64,000 bases of DNA from a virus: positions 1 to 64,000 of the IMG/VR virus record IMGVR_UViG_3300047388_000292, one strand, 5' to 3'. The notes under the pieces were generated by a model. The model made no database searches and was not told the DNA's origin. It saw only the letters and a list, made by a program, of their open reading frames with translations. This document shows, piece by piece, positions 44,428 to 52,119 of the stretch. Each line of letters opens with the position of its first letter. The first letter of the stretch is position 1. Made by a program: the position numbers and the translations under genes.

Positions 44428-45204
44428 CTAGTACCAATCGCAGGTCGGGAGGGATGTCTTTGCCGTGGCCCCATACTGGAACCAGTTCGGCAACTTCGAA
44501 ATGTCGAAGACACACTCGTGGAAGTACATCGGGATGGCCTCGTTATCTCCGACGACATTCCCGAAGAAGTCTCGATCAGGACCATCGAAGACACCCAGGA
44601 GATGCTGAGCGAAGGTACCCGGAGTGGTATGCACTGGCGTCACTACAGGAGTCGTGCCCCCGGTCAACCCGGAGCTGTTGGCAGTGATCAATGGCTGCGG
44701 CAAGTTCCCAAGTAGACCACCGAACGTCACAACCAGTGGCGTACCAGGGAACGCACCGCCGGTTACCGTAACGTTCGCGGTTGCACCAATCGTCGGCAAC
44801 GCAACTAGCGCCGCCTGGAGCACCGTTGACGTGGAGTTGAACGCAATGTTGGTAGTAGTTGCGCCGTTGAACGTCAGCGTGTAGGTGCCTCCTGTCGGAG
44901 TACCCGTAGTCGTGAGCGTCTGCACATCGTTGGCGTTGGATCCTGTGCCTGTGTATGCAGATACCTTGGTCGCGTCGTTCGGAGACTCGCCGAGGAACGT
45001 CCCGATCGGCAGTACATACGCCTGAATCGTCTGAAGAAAGGACCCCCAGATATTCTGATACTGCAAAGGCGCCGAGATGGTCGTCGCAGTGAGCGTCGAG
45101 GCATCGAAGACGGCCGATTTGATGCTCCTCGTACCAGTGAACGCCCGAATACAGGTCGGCCGCGGAATCTCACGAGAGCGGAGGGTCTGTTGAATCGGTG
45201 ACAT
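44428..45204 (-). CDS. Head decoration-type protein with Ig-like insert
   Basis: 258 residues. The outer parts (ISAPLQYQNIWGSFLQTIQA, AIPMYFHECVFDISKLPNW) flank an Ig-like module at about 95-205: TGTPTGGTYTLTFNGATTTN, GATANVTVTGGAFPGTPLVV, LTGGTTPVVTPVHTTPG. The same module is in the tail tube protein. Between the protease/scaffold and capsid genes, as decoration proteins often are. Confidence 0.6.
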   Translation of the reverse strand: MSPIQQTLRSREIPRPTCIRAFTGTRSIKSAVFDASTLTATTISAPLQYQNIWGSFLQTIQAYVLPIGTFLGESPNDATKVSAYTGTGSNANDVQTLTTTGTPTGGTYTLTFNGATTTNIAFNSTSTVLQAALVALPTIGATANVTVTGGAFPGTPLVVTFGGLLGNLPQPLITANSSGLTGGTTPVVTPVHTTPGTFAQHLLGVFDGPDRDFFGNVVGDNEAIPMYFHECVFDISKLPNWFQYGATAKTSLPTCDWY

Positions 45205-45208
45205 CTAC

Positions 45209-45742
45209 CTACTCCTCCTTCCCGCCAACAACCGGCGCGAGTTCGAGTTCCAGAGTCCCGCCAAGGGACTTCCGCATCCACGCCTCGAGCTGCTCACCGG
45301 TCATCTCTCCCTCGCCGGGGTTCTGACCCTCCGGCTTGAGGTCAGGACGCCCGGGAAGCGGACTCGTGAGCAGGTTGGCCTTCTGCGCGAGAGCAAGCGT
45401 GCCCTCGTCATCCTTCGGCAGTGCAGCAACGATGCGATCAACGATTTGAGTGACCGTCTGGTGCTCGCTGCGATGCTCCTCGGAGAGGTTGAGCTTGATC
45501 GCTACCTGACCGTCGTCTGAGCGAAGGACATCCTCAATCACCCGGAGAAATCCCGGACAATCCTTGAAGCCCATCTCAGAGAGCTTCGTCAGACGATCTG
45601 TGACGCCGTCTTCCTTGCGCTGCTTTCGGTAATCCTCGAGCTCGCGCTGCTCGGTCTGACTGGCATCCATCTCTCGCTGAAGCAGCTCCCGCGCATTGTC
45701 GTCGAGGTTGAGCCGATCCAGCAGTTCGAGGGTGAGACCCAT
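45209..45742 (-). CDS. Nested scaffold protein (in-frame internal start)
   Basis: The last 177 codons of the protease gene start again at an ATG at 45742 with AAGGAGGA 6 bases upstream. The product is helical and charged (LELLDRLNLDDNARELLQRE, then QLEAWMRKSLGG near the end), as scaffolds are. Lambda C/Nu3 works this way, giving free scaffold from an in-frame internal start. Confidence 0.65.
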   Translation of the reverse strand: MGLTLELLDRLNLDDNARELLQREMDASQTEQRELEDYRKQRKEDGVTDRLTKLSEMGFKDCPGFLRVIEDVLRSDDGQVAIKLNLSEEHRSEHQTVTQIVDRIVAALPKDDEGTLALAQKANLLTSPLPGRPDLKPEGQNPGEGEMTGEQLEAWMRKSLGGTLELELAPVVGGKEE

Positions 45743-47488
45743 GAGGGTTCCTCCTTGCTGGGGGGTTGACGGCTCGGAGAGCCGGAGTGCAGATGCCCGC
45801 TCAAGCGGGTCTTCGGGAAGAGAAGTGTTCGTCTTGCTGTCGCCCTGACTACTGTCAGTAAGCGTTGGATAACGCTTTTTCACAGCAGCGCGAATCGTGG
45901 CTAGACGCGTGCCAGTCTCATTCTGAACACCGCGAGACAAAGCATTGCGCGCGTGAGCCAGATCATGAATTGGATACTCGCGCGTCTTCGGGAAGACAAA
46001 AGCGGTGTCAGGAAGATCCTTGCGTGACTTGGCTGTCAGCGTCGCAAGATTGAGTTCATCTTCAGAAAGACTGAGGTCAGATTCCATCTGGAGGATAGCC
46101 TGTACCTCCTGCTTGTCGGTGTCGGCGTCTTCGTCCGTCACCCACTTCTGCTCCACAACCTTCCATTCACCGAAGTCGCTGAGATGAAGAATTCCTTCCG
46201 AATCCATTGAGTACGGGATCACCCAAGCATCGTTGGTTCCATCCGGATCCCCATAGTCGAGCCGCACAAGAGCTTTCGAAGCAGACACATCCATGACATC
46301 GAAATAAGCATTCTCCTCGTCATAGTCCGGAGAGCGTCCCATCGTGCGCAACTGCTCGTAGATCTGCCGCTGTACTTGTATAAGGGACGGCTCATCGCCC
46401 CACTGAACATCAGTAGCAAGCTTGAGTTCAGCCTCGAGCGATTCGATCGGACCGCGAGTGGAAAATATCGGACGCTTCGGTTGAGGCTCAGGTGCCGGTA
46501 CCTTGATGTCCTCCGAGAGAAGCATGTCGACGATCGTTCGATTGTCAGAGAAACAATTCGACCCGTACGGTTCCATGCCGGTTACCCACGGTCGATTCGT
46601 CAGAGCAACATGCTCGATAACGTGCGGATAAGTCTTTGCCGTCTCCTGGTTGGCATAACGATGCAAGATCCCACAAGAGCGAGAGAGCACCGACCCGCGC
46701 TCAACCATTCCTTCAACTTCAGGCTCGGTGAACTTGTGACCTCCGAGAATTACCTTCTCGCCCGGACGAGTCGTCGAATCGGCGATCTTCATCCTGACGA
46801 TCGTCCCTGTGTTCTCAAACGTCCCGTTGGCGTGAGTCTTCGGAATCGTGACGTGCTCAACAGCCTTCTCGTTGAAGGCATCTACCAAATCCTCGAGACC
46901 GATCTCCTTGTTGTGATTCTCAGCATGCCCCGGAACAAACACGAGCGGTACCTTCTCTTTGCCGCCTGGAGCATCGGGATTCGGTCGCATCGCGAGCGTC
47001 CCGGAGCGAAGGATCGGAGCCCAGATCAGACCCTCGGCATCCTTCTGCAGGTCAACTCGCTCGCCGAGAAGATCAGCACGCGCGAAGACCTCAATCGAGA
47101 GGTGATCGGAATCAAGAAGGGTCTCGTCGAGATCAGGACCGCCGGCCTCGACAAGCGATGTCGCATCCATCGCAGCGCAACGGGAGGCAGACCATGATGC
47201 GCCGGCAGGGCCTCCCCACATCAAATCGTCAGCATGCTCAGGACTAGGCTCTCCAGCAGGACATCCGCCGCCACCGGAAGCAAACGGCATCGCGTGGCCA
47301 GAGTGGTACTCAGCCATCGAACGCACATGATCATCGGAAATCTGCTGTCCCGAGGCGATCTTGCGACCTGACTTCAACGAGATCTCGTGGACCTGATCCT
47401 CGCTGACGTGACCGTCCTTGATCATCTGTAGCCCGCGCTGCGCAGCCGTTTTCATGGCGGTCGAAGGGGTATGTTTAGTCTTCGCCAT
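45209..47488 (-). CDS. Head maturation protease fused to scaffold
   Basis: 759 residues. Residues 1-115 contain a helical domain (LQMIKDGHVSEDQVHEISLK) and WGGPAGASWSASRCA. Residues about 125-320 are the prohead protease-like part, with IPKTHANGTFENTGTIV and the typical HVIEHVALTNRPWVTGMEP. A conserved C-terminal module appears near 505-560 (FVFPKTREYPIHDLAHARNA, the DUF6582 pattern). The last 177 residues are a helical scaffold with its own start site at 45742. It cleaves capsid precursors during head maturation. Confidence 0.75.
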   Translation of the reverse strand: MAKTKHTPSTAMKTAAQRGLQMIKDGHVSEDQVHEISLKSGRKIASGQQISDDHVRSMAEYHSGHAMPFASGGGGCPAGEPSPEHADDLMWGGPAGASWSASRCAAMDATSLVEAGGPDLDETLLDSDHLSIEVFARADLLGERVDLQKDAEGLIWAPILRSGTLAMRPNPDAPGGKEKVPLVFVPGHAENHNKEIGLEDLVDAFNEKAVEHVTIPKTHANGTFENTGTIVRMKIADSTTRPGEKVILGGHKFTEPEVEGMVERGSVLSRSCGILHRYANQETAKTYPHVIEHVALTNRPWVTGMEPYGSNCFSDNRTIVDMLLSEDIKVPAPEPQPKRPIFSTRGPIESLEAELKLATDVQWGDEPSLIQVQRQIYEQLRTMGRSPDYDEENAYFDVMDVSASKALVRLDYGDPDGTNDAWVIPYSMDSEGILHLSDFGEWKVVEQKWVTDEDADTDKQEVQAILQMESDLSLSEDELNLATLTAKSRKDLPDTAFVFPKTREYPIHDLAHARNALSRGVQNETGTRLATIRAAVKKRYPTLTDSSQGDSKTNTSLPEDPLERASALRLSEPSTPQQGGTLMGLTLELLDRLNLDDNARELLQREMDASQTEQRELEDYRKQRKEDGVTDRLTKLSEMGFKDCPGFLRVIEDVLRSDDGQVAIKLNLSEEHRSEHQTVTQIVDRIVAALPKDDEGTLALAQKANLLTSPLPGRPDLKPEGQNPGEGEMTGEQLEAWMRKSLGGTLELELAPVVGGKEE

Positions 47489-47661
47489 CAGGCAAATTCC
47501 TTGACTGTCCGTTGAAGCTCATCGCGATGAATAATTTCTAACCCACGCATGTGAATCTCAATTTCCGGAGCGCAAAAGCAATTGGATTCGAGCACATGTC
47601 CAGGTTCAGTATCTGGAACAACATGAACTTCGCCTTCATACTCTTGAACAATCCAACCCAT
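47488..47661 (-). CDS. Small hypothetical protein, 57 aa
   Basis: Starts MGWIVQEYEGEVHVVPDTEP and has a cysteine pair (NCFCAP). It exactly fills the gap between the 47661-48218 gene and the protease gene, overlapping each by one base (TGATG at both ends). Unknown function. Confidence 0.6.
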   Translation of the reverse strand: MGWIVQEYEGEVHVVPDTEPGHVLESNCFCAPEIEIHMRGLEIIHRDELQRTVKEFA

Positions 47662-48218
47662 CAGACCGTCGCCGCCTCAACATACTCAGTCAGGAAGGTC
47701 TCTGAGGGAGATGGAGCCGGATCAAGACCAAGCAGCACGCGACACGGATTGCAGTTGTCTGCAATGTCGAGCAGAACTGCGTGGACTTCGTCAGCGACGT
47801 CGGCGTATTCCTCTGGGATATCGAGCTTCGCGATGTGCCCGTATGGCCACTGCTTCGTGCCGGGGACATCTGCGTAAGCGATGCCGACGCCCGGAGTTCC
47901 TGCATCTGGGTGGCCGGGATGTGACCCTGCAGGAGGACCATGACGCCAGTCGGTACGACCTCTCAAAGTATCTTTCAAGACTCCACACAGGCCCCGAGTC
48001 TTAGGACCAAAACGCTTGAAATTGTCATGAAAACAAGCAGTCCAGGGATGAGGGCTGGCGGCGTAATGCTTGAGCAGAAAACGGAGATAAGACATCTTTT
48101 GTCGATCTGCTGTCACAGCCTCAAATCGAGCAAGCAACGTCATAATTGCTTGATCAATCCGCTCATCTTGAGCAACTTCAATACGATTCCTCGCAGCGGC
48201 TTCAACAACAGCATCCAT
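47661..48218 (-). CDS. Hypothetical protein, 185 aa
   Basis: Unknown family. Helical N-terminus (DAVVEAAARNRIEVAQDE), then SYLRFLLKHYAASPHPWTAC and RGRTDWRHGPPAGSHPGHPD, an His/Pro/Gly-rich loop, and EEYADVADEVHAVLLDIAD with a final NCNPCRVLLGLDPAP. Its place before the protease could fit a portal- or MuF-linked factor, but I cannot show this. Confidence 0.5.
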   Translation of the reverse strand: MDAVVEAAARNRIEVAQDERIDQAIMTLLARFEAVTADRQKMSYLRFLLKHYAASPHPWTACFHDNFKRFGPKTRGLCGVLKDTLRGRTDWRHGPPAGSHPGHPDAGTPGVGIAYADVPGTKQWPYGHIAKLDIPEEYADVADEVHAVLLDIADNCNPCRVLLGLDPAPSPSETFLTEYVEAATV

Positions 48219-48748
48219 CAGACCAACATCGCCTTCTTCTTCGCTGCAGCAGCTTCTCGGCAACAGGCTCGACAATAACGATGCCCATTTCTGCGAATCC
48301 CTCGATTAGTACTACCACGTGGAGCATCATCGTCAAGTCGATGGCCATTGCGGCAGTAAAGGAAAACTTCAATACGTTGCACAGATTGTTCTGCGTACTT
48401 CGCTACACACTCCTCGATCACAGCCCGACGACGAGAACTCATAAGCGGATAGACAGCGACCATGATGTCGATCGCGCGTCTTGCTGTAACTCGATACTCC
48501 CAGTGTTCATTCCCGGCGACTGTGATGCTATTCATCCTCACGGGTCCTGGGAAGGTTGCAGTTAGCCGATCAAGAGGCTCTCGGAAATTCTGCGATGCAA
48601 TGACAAGTGGATAACCAGAATGATCAATCCGGCTCTCCGGACGCCGATCATCTCCGTACCAACCGAAGCACCCTTCACCTTCAAGGAACCCAGCGATCCA
48701 GTAGATCTCGGGATCTCGCTCCCATGTTTGAACTGACGCGTCAGACAT
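48218..48748 (-). CDS. LAGLIDADG-type homing endonuclease
   Basis: One LAGLIDADG-like motif, IYWIAGFLEGEGCFGWYG, early in the protein, then NEHWEYRVTARRAIDIM. The C-terminus carries a zinc-type site, CRNGHR, and YCRACCREAA. A single motif suggests a homodimer. Start at 48748, as an earlier ATG would overlap the upstream gene fully. A free-standing homing gene in an intergenic spot. Confidence 0.75.
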   Translation of the reverse strand: MSDASVQTWERDPEIYWIAGFLEGEGCFGWYGDDRRPESRIDHSGYPLVIASQNFREPLDRLTATFPGPVRMNSITVAGNEHWEYRVTARRAIDIMVAVYPLMSSRRRAVIEECVAKYAEQSVQRIEVFLYCRNGHRLDDDAPRGSTNRGIRRNGHRYCRACCREAAAAKKKAMLV

Positions 48749-48968
48749 TCGCAGTCTCCACTTGTGCCATGTTGCGAAGCATCTCCCCCATCTCGAAATC
48801 CGACATCCCGGGAGAGAAGATGTGTCCACATCCGCTGCACTTGAGCACCACGTTCAGCTCGTCGGCATATTCCTCGACTCGCTGAAAATGCTTGTATGAC
48901 AGGATGTTTCGGCGCATCTTGCAGTTAGGACAAAGCAGCCGACTACCCTGCATCAGGCGTGGCTTCAT
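48741..48968 (-). CDS. Zinc-ribbon protein, 75 aa
   Basis: CPNCKMRR early and CSGCGHIFSPGMSD later form a four-cysteine ribbon. Start at the ATG at 48968 (a TTG at 48977 is possible). Lies between two homing-type nucleases. Function unknown, perhaps regulator. Confidence 0.6.
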   Translation of the reverse strand: MKPRLMQGSRLLCPNCKMRRNILSYKHFQRVEEYADELNVVLKCSGCGHIFSPGMSDFEMGEMLRNMAQVETANV

Positions 48969-48969
48969 C

Positions 48970-49419
48970 TCATACAACTTCCATCATTGGTTTGAATTCA
49001 GACCAACGACGACCTGCCAATATCCTACTAATCTGGCATGGATGAACCCCTACCATCGCGGCAATCGCTCTGTGTGTAATCCCAAAATTATGATGCAAGT
49101 AGATTGCCTGAACAAGCTCTTCAGTTAGTTTCGTACCGATACCTCGACGAATATTTACGGCCTGCGTCACAACTTCCATGTGATCGGGATTGACGCATGA
49201 CGGCTGCCTACAAAGATGATCAATGACCATCCCTTCAGCGATCTGTTCGTGTCGATCTTCATAATATGCTCGATGCGCACCTACAGACCTTCCATTCCTC
49301 CTCGTCTGAGGATAAGTACGAAATTTACCTCGCGGAGTAGCTAACGCCCACAGCCAACATGGAGACGTATAGCCACAATCCTTCTCAACGTACTGAATTG
49401 GAGATTTAGCAGGCATCAT
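48970..49419 (-). CDS. HNH homing endonuclease with C-terminal helix-turn-helix
   Basis: 149 residues. The HNH core: GMVIDHLCRQPSCVNPDHME, with His in DH and the NPDH motif, and zinc-type Cys. A C-terminal helix-turn-helix (LVQAIYLHHNFGITHRAIAA, GVHPCQISRILAG) should bind DNA. Such nucleases move themselves into intergenic spots in phages. Confidence 0.8.
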   Translation of the reverse strand: MMPAKSPIQYVEKDCGYTSPCWLWALATPRGKFRTYPQTRRNGRSVGAHRAYYEDRHEQIAEGMVIDHLCRQPSCVNPDHMEVVTQAVNIRRGIGTKLTEELVQAIYLHHNFGITHRAIAAMVGVHPCQISRILAGRRWSEFKPMMEVV

Positions 49420-49478
49420 GTAGCGACGCTGAGCGCAGCACTGCGCCCAATCATCTGCTCGCGCGCCTATAAAGGTCG

Positions 49479-49505
49479 ATGGGTATTTATACCCAGCGAT
49501 TACTT
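49479..49505 (-). promoter_or_regulatory. 27-bp repeated element, copy 2
   Basis: Near-identical to 33860-33886. The minus strand reads CTGGGTATAAATACCC: an inverted repeat that includes TATAAATA, the T4-type late -10 sequence. It lies in the gap upstream of the head block. Confidence 0.55.
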
Positions 49506-49547
49506 TGCGTAAGATGCCGCCATGCAGTAGGATTGCTCTTGCAACAC
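49500..49547 (-). CDS. Possible 15-aa leader peptide
   Basis: GGAGGAGAG directly precedes a GTG that opens 15 codons (MLQEQSYCMAASYAK) whose TAA lies in the 27-bp element. Very short, so its reality is uncertain. Confidence 0.3.
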   Translation of the reverse strand: MLQEQSYCMAASYAK

Positions 49548-49565
49548 CTCTCCTCCCTCAGACTT

Positions 49566-49590
49566 GCGCCTCGGTTCCGGACCGGGGCGC
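49566..49590. terminator. Strong stem-loop after regulator gene
   Basis: GCGCC-C-CGGT and ACCG-A-GGCGC pair around a 5-base loop (minus strand), one mismatch. It lies just past the LuxR-like gene stop at 49597 but lacks a U-run. Rest of the 49420-49596 gap holds the leader frame and the 27-bp element. Confidence 0.4.
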
Positions 49591-49596
49591 TCGTCG

Positions 49597-49947
49597 TTAG
49601 GCAGCGTTACGATGCCCGAGAGTGAGTCCGCCAGAGTTGTAATAGAGATGATTACTCGACTCTGGAACGGTAACTACGCCATCAGAATCCAAAGCAAGTA
49701 TCTCTAAGGCTATGGCAAGGACTACGGCATGAAGAGTATTCTTCGCGCCTAATCTTTCGCGTGCGGCCTCAAGAGTCTTGTGGACTGTTTGCTCGATTAC
49801 AAAACATTCTTGCGCGATCTTCCGGTTAGTCTTCCCGGTAGCGCGGAGTGAGAGAAACTGCTGCTGCCTATATGACAGCAGGGGTCTAGGAGGACGCGGC
49901 TGGACCGACTGGGCGCCCTGCGGCTGCCCTGCGGGAATCGTCTCCAT
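49597..49947 (-). CDS. LuxR-type helix-turn-helix regulator
   Basis: 116 residues from the ATG at 49947. The helix-turn-helix is LSYRQQQFLSLRATGKTNRK, then IAQECFVIEQTVHKTLEAAR and RLGAKNTLHAVVLA, a full GerE/LuxR pattern. There is no sensor domain. A longer TTG start at 49998 is possible. It may control late or lysogenic genes; it lies just upstream of the 27-bp element and the late block. Confidence 0.75.
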   Translation of the reverse strand: METIPAGQPQGAQSVQPRPPRPLLSYRQQQFLSLRATGKTNRKIAQECFVIEQTVHKTLEAARERLGAKNTLHAVVLAIALEILALDSDGVVTVPESSNHLYYNSGGLTLGHRNAA

Positions 49948-50410
49948 CAGACAAAAGCGTAGCAAGACGCTGTAGGTCGCAGCCGAAGTCGGTCTCAATC
50001 CACGCTTCAGCGGATTTCTCGAGCGCGTCTATAAGCCCGGCTGCAATCAGTTCACATCCAGTCATCTCGGCTGATTGAGACAACCACCAAAACAAGAACA
50101 TTCCGACGATCTCGTGGGCCTGATGAACGGCTTTAGGGTGTGCTTCTTCGTAGGACGCCTTGATTCGCTGTAGGACTTCGGCGACCTTCGACATCCTCGA
50201 GTCCGCATCCACAAAGCAGACTTGACCCGCATCGCCCTTCAACGACCGCGGAGGCCCGTCGTTGGGGACCAGGACTACAGTCTTCGCGCGCGAGTAGCGC
50301 TCAGCAAACGGAAGACCGAGGGGCACGAGATCGTCTGTAGACGAAGCTCCACGCACAATGAGAAGGTCACACTCCTCATCAATGCTCGGCAGATGCCGAC
50401 CCTCGGTCAA
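49886..50410 (-). CDS. Hypothetical protein, 174 aa
   Basis: Unknown alpha/beta fold: ECDLLIVRGASSTDDLVPLG, TVVLVPNDGPPRSLKGD then QVCFVDADSRMSKVAEVL, and a helical C-terminal half (HEIVGMFLFWWLSQSAE). It lies under an operator at 50445-50453. It overlaps the LuxR-like gene by 62 bases. Confidence 0.6.
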   Translation of the reverse strand: MTEGRHLPSIDEECDLLIVRGASSTDDLVPLGLPFAERYSRAKTVVLVPNDGPPRSLKGDAGQVCFVDADSRMSKVAEVLQRIKASYEEAHPKAVHQAHEIVGMFLFWWLSQSAEMTGCELIAAGLIDALEKSAEAWIETDFGCDLQRLATLLSDGDDSRRAAAGRPVGPAASS

Positions 50411-50444
50411 TCCCAGCTCGTTGATCGTCCTACTGTACCACAGA

Positions 50445-50453
50445 CCTATTAGG
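50445..50453. promoter_or_regulatory. Operator palindrome
   Basis: CCTATTAGG, with flanks giving ACCTATTAGGTT, 35 bases upstream of the 50410 start. A TGTAGGAC motif abuts it on one side (50455) and a GTCCTAC motif lies on the other. Confidence 0.5.
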
Positions 50454-50489
50454 TTGTAGGACGCTTCTCACGACGCTTCGCACGTGCGA

Positions 50490-50759
50490 TCAGGAGCCTA
50501 CGGTCGAAGTCGTCCACTCGCCGCCACACGTAGGACAAACGGACGGATGCGGATCTGGCTCGTCTAGAGCCGGCGTGACTGCCCACCATGATTTCCCATC
50601 TTCTTTCTTCCCGCCAATGTTCTCCGTCTTGACCATCACGATGGTGTCCTCGATTGAGTCAAGGCATTGGAGCGAATCACCCCACGCGTCATAGACCTCA
50701 AGCAGTCGAGATCCGTCGGTGATGTACTTCGGACGGATCAGGGGTGGCGCTGCGCTCAT
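50490..50759 (-). CDS. Zinc-containing hypothetical protein, 89 aa
   Basis: C-terminal CPTCGGEW and a C in DSLQCLDSI; middle MVKTENIGGKKEDGKSWW. Unknown. Confidence 0.55.
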   Translation of the reverse strand: MSAAPPLIRPKYITDGSRLLEVYDAWGDSLQCLDSIEDTIVMVKTENIGGKKEDGKSWWAVTPALDEPDPHPSVCPTCGGEWTTSTVGS

Positions 50760-50810
50760 GGCTAGGGAGAGCGGGGACTACAACCACCGTAGCGCGATTA
50801 TCAGGAATGT

Positions 50811-51020
50811 CTAGCGGATCTGTCCCGAGACAGCCAAGACCATGAAACACCAAAATCCAAAGCCTACGACAAACCGTAGGCCACTCGGGATGCTCTTGTC
50901 GCCAACAAACTTCCAGACCGCGTAGATCAGGAGAAGCGGCCAGAGGAAAACAAGGAAGATGAGTGGAAACGCAGGAAGCGAGACTCCAGTTCGTCTTGAA
51001 GTGCGGAAGAAGAACCTCAT
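50811..51020 (-). CDS. Small membrane protein, 69 aa
   Basis: Two hydrophobic segments (FPLIFLVFLWPLLLIYAVWK and GLRFVVGFGFWCFMVLAVSG). Starts MRFFFRTSRRTGV, so the N-terminus is basic and probably inside. ATGA overlap with the gene upstream. Possibly an exclusion or lysis-related protein, unknown. Confidence 0.6.
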   Translation of the reverse strand: MRFFFRTSRRTGVSLPAFPLIFLVFLWPLLLIYAVWKFVGDKSIPSGLRFVVGFGFWCFMVLAVSGQIR

Positions 51021-51265
51021 TGATATGACTTCCATGCAGTCGAATATCGATCTTTGATATATCTCATCGCAGAGATTGCATTATCGACCGGATTGAGATA
51101 ATCAATCATCCGTGCATGAGCGAGATCACGGTCCTCCTGCCACATCTCCCAGTAGTTACCTTGATGCGCCCACGGACGCACAACCCTGCCACTAGGGATA
51201 TGTCCATCTTGGATGTTCTCTACGCGCTTGATGTATCGAACAATATCGCGTGCTAGATCACTCAT
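51017..51265 (-). CDS. Hypothetical protein, 82 aa
   Basis: Starts MSDLARDIVRYIKRVENIQ, mid HQGNYWEMWQEDRDLAHAR. Unknown; helical and charged. ATGA overlap with both neighbours. Confidence 0.6.
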   Translation of the reverse strand: MSDLARDIVRYIKRVENIQDGHIPSGRVVRPWAHQGNYWEMWQEDRDLAHARMIDYLNPVDNAISAMRYIKDRYSTAWKSYQ

Positions 51266-51438
51266 GGTTGGATCCCCAACTGTCCGTTACGAAGTCTTCC
51301 AGCCATCCACTCGAGATAGTCAGCTCGACGGGGATTCTTGTTCAAAGCATGTTCTGCCGCTTCGTCTTCCCAAGACTCAATCAAATCGACAACTGCATTC
51401 ACGTAGCGAGCGTGGAGCATGATCTTTATCTGATCCAT
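51262..51438 (-). CDS. Small hypothetical protein, 58 aa
   Basis: Starts MDQIKIMLHARYVNAVVDLI and ends GRLRNGQLGIQP. It fills the gap between neighbours exactly: TGATG with the gene upstream and ATGA downstream. Unknown. Confidence 0.6.
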   Translation of the reverse strand: MDQIKIMLHARYVNAVVDLIESWEDEAAEHALNKNPRRADYLEWMAGRLRNGQLGIQP

Positions 51439-51632
51439 CACGCACGTCGCTTCTGCTCGCGGCGAATCTCATCCAATACGCGCACTGCCCGTCGACAACG
51501 ATCGACTTCCATTTGAGCAGCATCGTAGTGGCCTGCATCAAAGAACTCGCGCGCTTCTCGACCAGCCTCTTCCAATTCCTTGAGCGCTCGTGTAGCTCGT
51601 GCCACATCGAGTCCCGGGAAGAGATCGATCAT
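51438..51632 (-). CDS. Hypothetical protein, 64 aa
   Basis: Helical (RATRALKELEEAGREAREF, DRCRRAVRVLDEIRREQ). Unknown. Three bases from the upstream gene. Confidence 0.6.
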   Translation of the reverse strand: MIDLFPGLDVARATRALKELEEAGREAREFFDAGHYDAAQMEVDRCRRAVRVLDEIRREQKRRA

Positions 51633-51635
51633 CGT

Positions 51636-51884
51636 TTACTCCTCGAAAATATCCATCCGTAGGCCGGGAGAATGTCTAGGTAGTGCTTTGTCCTCGCGCT
51701 TCTTCGCCGGCTGTGCTCGAGTTCCGGAAACGCGGCGGATGTGGGCCTCTTCGTCAGCAAGGTAGGTGTCGATCGCATCGCGCACGATCTGAGAGACCGT
51801 AGTCCCCTCTCCCTGAGCAAATCGCCGGAGCTCGCTCTCCATCTCATCGTTGATTCGCACCCGCAGGACTGTAGATGACGCCAT
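51636..51884 (-). CDS. Ribbon-helix-helix (CopG-like) regulator
   Basis: N-terminal pattern TVLRVRINDEMESELRRFA, then EGTTVSQIVRDAIDTYLADE, matches a CopG-type ribbon-helix-helix. Binds DNA as a dimer. The operator and a -10-like TAGGTT stand 7 bases before the ATG; no ribosome site is present, so the mRNA may be leaderless. May be part of the lysis-lysogeny control. Confidence 0.7.
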   Translation of the reverse strand: MASSTVLRVRINDEMESELRRFAQGEGTTVSQIVRDAIDTYLADEEAHIRRVSGTRAQPAKKREDKALPRHSPGLRMDIFEE

Positions 51885-51893
51885 GAGAGCGAA

Positions 51894-51902
51894 CCTATCA
51901 GG
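51894..51902. promoter_or_regulatory. Operator palindrome
   Basis: CCTATCAGG (minus strand CCTGATAGG), within AACCTGATAGGTT, 10 bases upstream of the CopG-like start. It overlaps the -10 box TAGGTT, so a bound protein would silence the gene. Confidence 0.5.
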
Positions 51903-51912
51903 TTAGAACGCT

Positions 51913-52119
51913 TCATGTAGATTTCTCCTCGTTTTTCTCGCGCTCAATGTCCTGCCGCTCCCGTTCCCACGCGCCGTGACGGCAATGCCGCTTGCAACAA
52001 CACAGGCACGATGGATGGCCGCACCACTTGGCCAACCTTCTCGCCTCTTCCCTCGCAACAGCCTTGATCTTCTTCCGTTTCTCCCGCTCAACCAGCCATC
52101 TATGAAACCAGCGAATCAT
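51913..52119 (-). CDS. Basic Cys-rich protein, 68 aa
   Basis: Has WCGHPSCLCCCKRHCRHG, a zinc-type Cys/His group, between two charged helices (EREKRKKIKAVAREEARRL, RQDIEREKNEEKST). Unknown; may bind nucleic acid. One-base overlap with upstream stop. Confidence 0.55.
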   Translation of the reverse strand: MIRWFHRWLVEREKRKKIKAVAREEARRLAKWCGHPSCLCCCKRHCRHGAWERERQDIEREKNEEKST

